Of a stretch of DNA of 7,612 bases, positions 5,957 through 7,612 are shown in pieces. Source of the stretch: DAIOSQ01 sp036752465 (lineage in GTDB: Bacteria; Pseudomonadota; Gammaproteobacteria; Legionellales; Legionellaceae). A program made the translations under genes and the position numbers. The stretch covers positions 1 through 7,612 of the forward strand of contig DAIOSQ010000091.1 of NCBI GenBank assembly GCA_036752465.1, written 5' to 3'. Below the pieces are notes generated by a model that worked only from the letters and a program-made list of their open reading frames with translations, was not told where the DNA came from and did no database searches. Position 1 is the first letter of the stretch. Each line of letters starts with the position of its first letter.

Positions 5957-7102
5957 ATGACACACAATATCAAACAACATTTGCGTCAACTGATTAAATA
6001 TCCATCTATCACACCGCATGATGCCGGCTGCCAAAATTACTTAATCGAACAGCTGACTGCCCTCGGTTTTAGCATAACGCGTTATGACAATCCGCCCGTT
6101 GCAAATTTTTTTGCACGCTTCGGCACAGCAGAACCTTTGCTTATCTTTGCCGGTCATACCGATGTGGTTGCGGTCGGTGACGAAACACAATGGCATTCGC
6201 CCCCTTTTACCCTGCATGCACGAAACGGCAATCTCTACGGCCGTGGCACCGCGGACATGAAAGGCAGCCTTGCAGCCATGCTAGAAGTTGCACGCCGTTT
6301 TGTCGCCAACCATAGCGATGGTTGGGGCAGCCTTGGCTTTTTAATTACCAGTGGTGAGGAAGGCGATGATTTTTTACACGGCACACCCTATGTTATGGCG
6401 CAGCTGCAGGCAGCCAATAGCTTACCAACCTATTGTATCGTCGGCGAGCCCAGCAGTCAGCATCACTTTGGGGATATGATTAAAGTTGGCCGACGAGGAT
6501 CATTAACAGCCCACGTCAGGTTACAGGGCAAACAAGGGCATGTTGCGTACCCACACTTAGCAGACAATCCTATCCATCGGTTTGCACCCTTATTACACCA
6601 ATTATCCAGCACTGTTTGGGACCATGGCAACGCTGATTTTCCGCCGACTTCTTTGCAAGTCACACATATTCAGGCTGGCGGCATTGCCAATAACATTATT
6701 CCAGGCGAACTGCTGCTGCAGTTTAATATTCGCTACTCTACCGAGCAAACAGCTGCAGCATTGCAGCAACGGATCATTGACTGCTTTGATACGCACCAGC
6801 TCAATCCGCTGATCACCTGGCAACAAAATGGTGAGCCATTTTTAACAGCAAAAGGTCTGTTACGAGATCACAGTGTCGCTGTCATTCAAGAACTGACACA
6901 GCGACACCCTGAGCTCTCCACCAGCGGAGGGACTTCAGATGCGCGTTTTATTGCACCTTTCGGCGTTGAAGTGGTAGAAATCGGACCAGTAAATGCCAGT
7001 ATCCACCAAATCAATGAGCATGTGTCGTTGGCAGACTTACATCTACTCGCTGAGGTCTATGATCAAATTTGTATACGACTGCTGCAGTCGAAAAGCGCTT
7101 GA
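5957..7102 (+). CDS. dapE: succinyl-diaminopimelate desuccinylase (M20 metallopeptidase family)
   Basis: A 381-aa cytoplasmic di-zinc hydrolase, close to the usual 375-377 aa. It cleaves N-succinyl-LL-diaminopimelate to LL-diaminopimelate and succinate, two steps after DapD. The expected metal and catalytic residues are all visible: His67 and Asp69 in FAGHTDVV, Asp100 in GRGTADMKG, Glu134/Glu135 in TSGEEGD, Glu164 in VGEPSS and His350 in ASIHQINE. The lid/dimerisation domain lies at about 180-295 (starting GRRGSLTAHV, with GKQGHVAYPH). GGTSDARF (324-331) is the usual substrate-site loop. The start ATG at 5957 has no strong Shine-Dalgarno; with 12 bases from the dapD stop, translational coupling is likely. 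An earlier ATG at 5947 is out of frame. Confidence 0.96.
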   Translation: MTHNIKQHLRQLIKYPSITPHDAGCQNYLIEQLTALGFSITRYDNPPVANFFARFGTAEPLLIFAGHTDVVAVGDETQWHSPPFTLHARNGNLYGRGTADMKGSLAAMLEVARRFVANHSDGWGSLGFLITSGEEGDDFLHGTPYVMAQLQAANSLPTYCIVGEPSSQHHFGDMIKVGRRGSLTAHVRLQGKQGHVAYPHLADNPIHRFAPLLHQLSSTVWDHGNADFPPTSLQVTHIQAGGIANNIIPGELLLQFNIRYSTEQTAAALQQRIIDCFDTHQLNPLITWQQNGEPFLTAKGLLRDHSVAVIQELTQRHPELSTSGGTSDARFIAPFGVEVVEIGPVNASIHQINEHVSLADLHLLAEVYDQICIRLLQSKSA

Positions 7103-7137
7103 TCTGCGCATCACACTTCGCTACAGTAGTAGCAAGG

Positions 7138-7154
7138 GTTGACAATTTGTCAAC
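7138..7154. promoter_or_regulatory. 17-bp perfect palindrome, operator-like, upstream of the last gene
   Basis: GTTGACAATTTGTCAAC has 8-bp arms around a single central T with no mismatch. It contains a perfect TTGACA (7139-7144) that could serve as a -35 hexamer, although no good -10 is seen 16-18 bases on. It lies 37 bases before the GTG at 7192 and 35 after the dapE stop. The shape suits a dimeric repressor or activator site; the regulator is not identified. As a hairpin it would have a tiny loop and no T-run, so it is not a terminator. Confidence 0.5.
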
Positions 7155-7178
7155 ATACCATCATCAGCAAGATCGAAT

Positions 7179-7182
7179 GGAG
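7179..7182 (+). promoter_or_regulatory. Shine-Dalgarno deciding the GTG start at 7192
   Basis: GGAG at 7179-7182 is nine bases before GTG 7192-7194. The ATG at 7177 hits a stop after three codons, and no in-frame ATG lies near, so the GTG is the best start. Confidence 0.6.
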
Positions 7183-7191
7183 CGTTGAATC

Positions 7192-7608
7192 GTGAAAATA
7201 CATTTGACCGCTTTTAGCTTAATCAAGACGGAACATATGCTGGACCTATTTAAAAAAAGTATAGGTGTTAACGTAACCATTAACTGCCAAGATGCCACCA
7301 CCGGCAAACCGATGATAGCCATCATTCAACGAATTCAGCATGGCACGCCCAAAAAAATAGAGCAACTCTTCAGACAACTGGAAAAGTTTGAGGTACCTAT
7401 GACAGCCATCAGGGATGGTTCACAGGCCGGCTTCAATAATATCAAAGCTTTTGGTATTCATGCCAAAAATCCAGAAACCCACTTACCTATTGCCTGCATT
7501 GCTGCGGTACAAGCAACATTGGCAGAAATTGATGCCATAGCTAATTTCTTCAAGCAGAAACGCTACAGCGAACAACACGCGCGCTCATTTAATCTTTTAG
7601 CTCACTGA
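7192..7608 (+). CDS. hypothetical protein, 138 aa, unrecognised
   Basis: A complete small gene with a GTG start, good GGAG ribosome site and TGA stop four bases before the window edge. The product is soluble-looking, with no signal peptide or membrane helix. It alternates strand-like and helical segments: a start MKIHLTAFSLIKTEHMLDLF, a strand pair around VNVTINCQDATTGKPMIAIIQRI, a basic amphipathic helix near 52-66 (TPKKIEQLFRQLEKF), and a C-terminal helical part (about 103-130). The three cysteines/histidine-poor composition gives no metal-site motif. I do not recognise a family. Its own palindromic upstream site and separate leader suggest it is transcribed independently of dapDE, but read-through from dapE is possible because no terminator is evident between them. 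No catalytic motif is visible and no function is proposed. Confidence 0.75.
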   Translation: MKIHLTAFSLIKTEHMLDLFKKSIGVNVTINCQDATTGKPMIAIIQRIQHGTPKKIEQLFRQLEKFEVPMTAIRDGSQAGFNNIKAFGIHAKNPETHLPIACIAAVQATLAEIDAIANFFKQKRYSEQHARSFNLLAH

Positions 7609-7612
7609 TTGT

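Noticed and set aside
7120..7133. GCTAC-AGTA-GTAGC hairpin after dapE as a terminator
   Set aside because: The stem is only 5 bp and is followed by AAGGGTTG, with no T-run.

Overview
The window looks like chromosomal DNA of a gammaproteobacterium of moderate GC content, plausibly an intracellular or host-associated Legionella/Coxiella-like lineage. That placement is inference. It rests on the proteobacterial succinylase-branch genes dapD and dapE, a secreted subtilase, an archaeal-type aspartyl-tRNA synthetase in a bacterial setting, and an Rpn-type nuclease tail next to a stretch of decayed DNA. No rRNA, tRNA, CRISPR array or intact insertion sequence was seen.

Layout. Positions 2-184 hold the C-terminal tail of an Rpn/PD-(D/E)XK transposase-like nuclease that enters from the left. 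Positions 185-746 contain no convincing intact gene. Instead there is a roughly 190-bp imperfect palindrome (441-630) and, on the minus strand, a TPR-like coding relic interrupted by a stop. A secreted S8 (subtilisin-like) protease runs 747-2636 on the plus strand and faces, tail to tail with 7 bases between the stops, a minus-strand aminoacyl-tRNA synthetase (2644-4458). Upstream of the synthetase on the same strand is a small GtrA-family membrane protein (4608-5015). From an intergenic region with two mirror-image -10 elements, dapD and dapE run to the right (5129-7102), 12 bases apart and probably one transcription unit. A 17-bp perfect palindrome precedes the last gene, an unrecognised 138-aa protein (7192-7608).

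How the genes relate. DapD and DapE catalyse two steps of the succinylase branch of meso-diaminopimelate/lysine synthesis and form the one clear functional pair. The synthetase is an AspRS of the archaeal/non-discriminating type rather than an AsnRS, with a YbaK/ProRS-INS-like deacylase domain at its C-terminus; this fusion is the most interesting protein in the window. The protease, GtrA protein and last hypothetical have no evident functional link to these genes.

The points most worth following up are the AspRS-YbaK fusion, the long palindrome with neighbouring gene relics, and the operator-like palindrome before the final gene.
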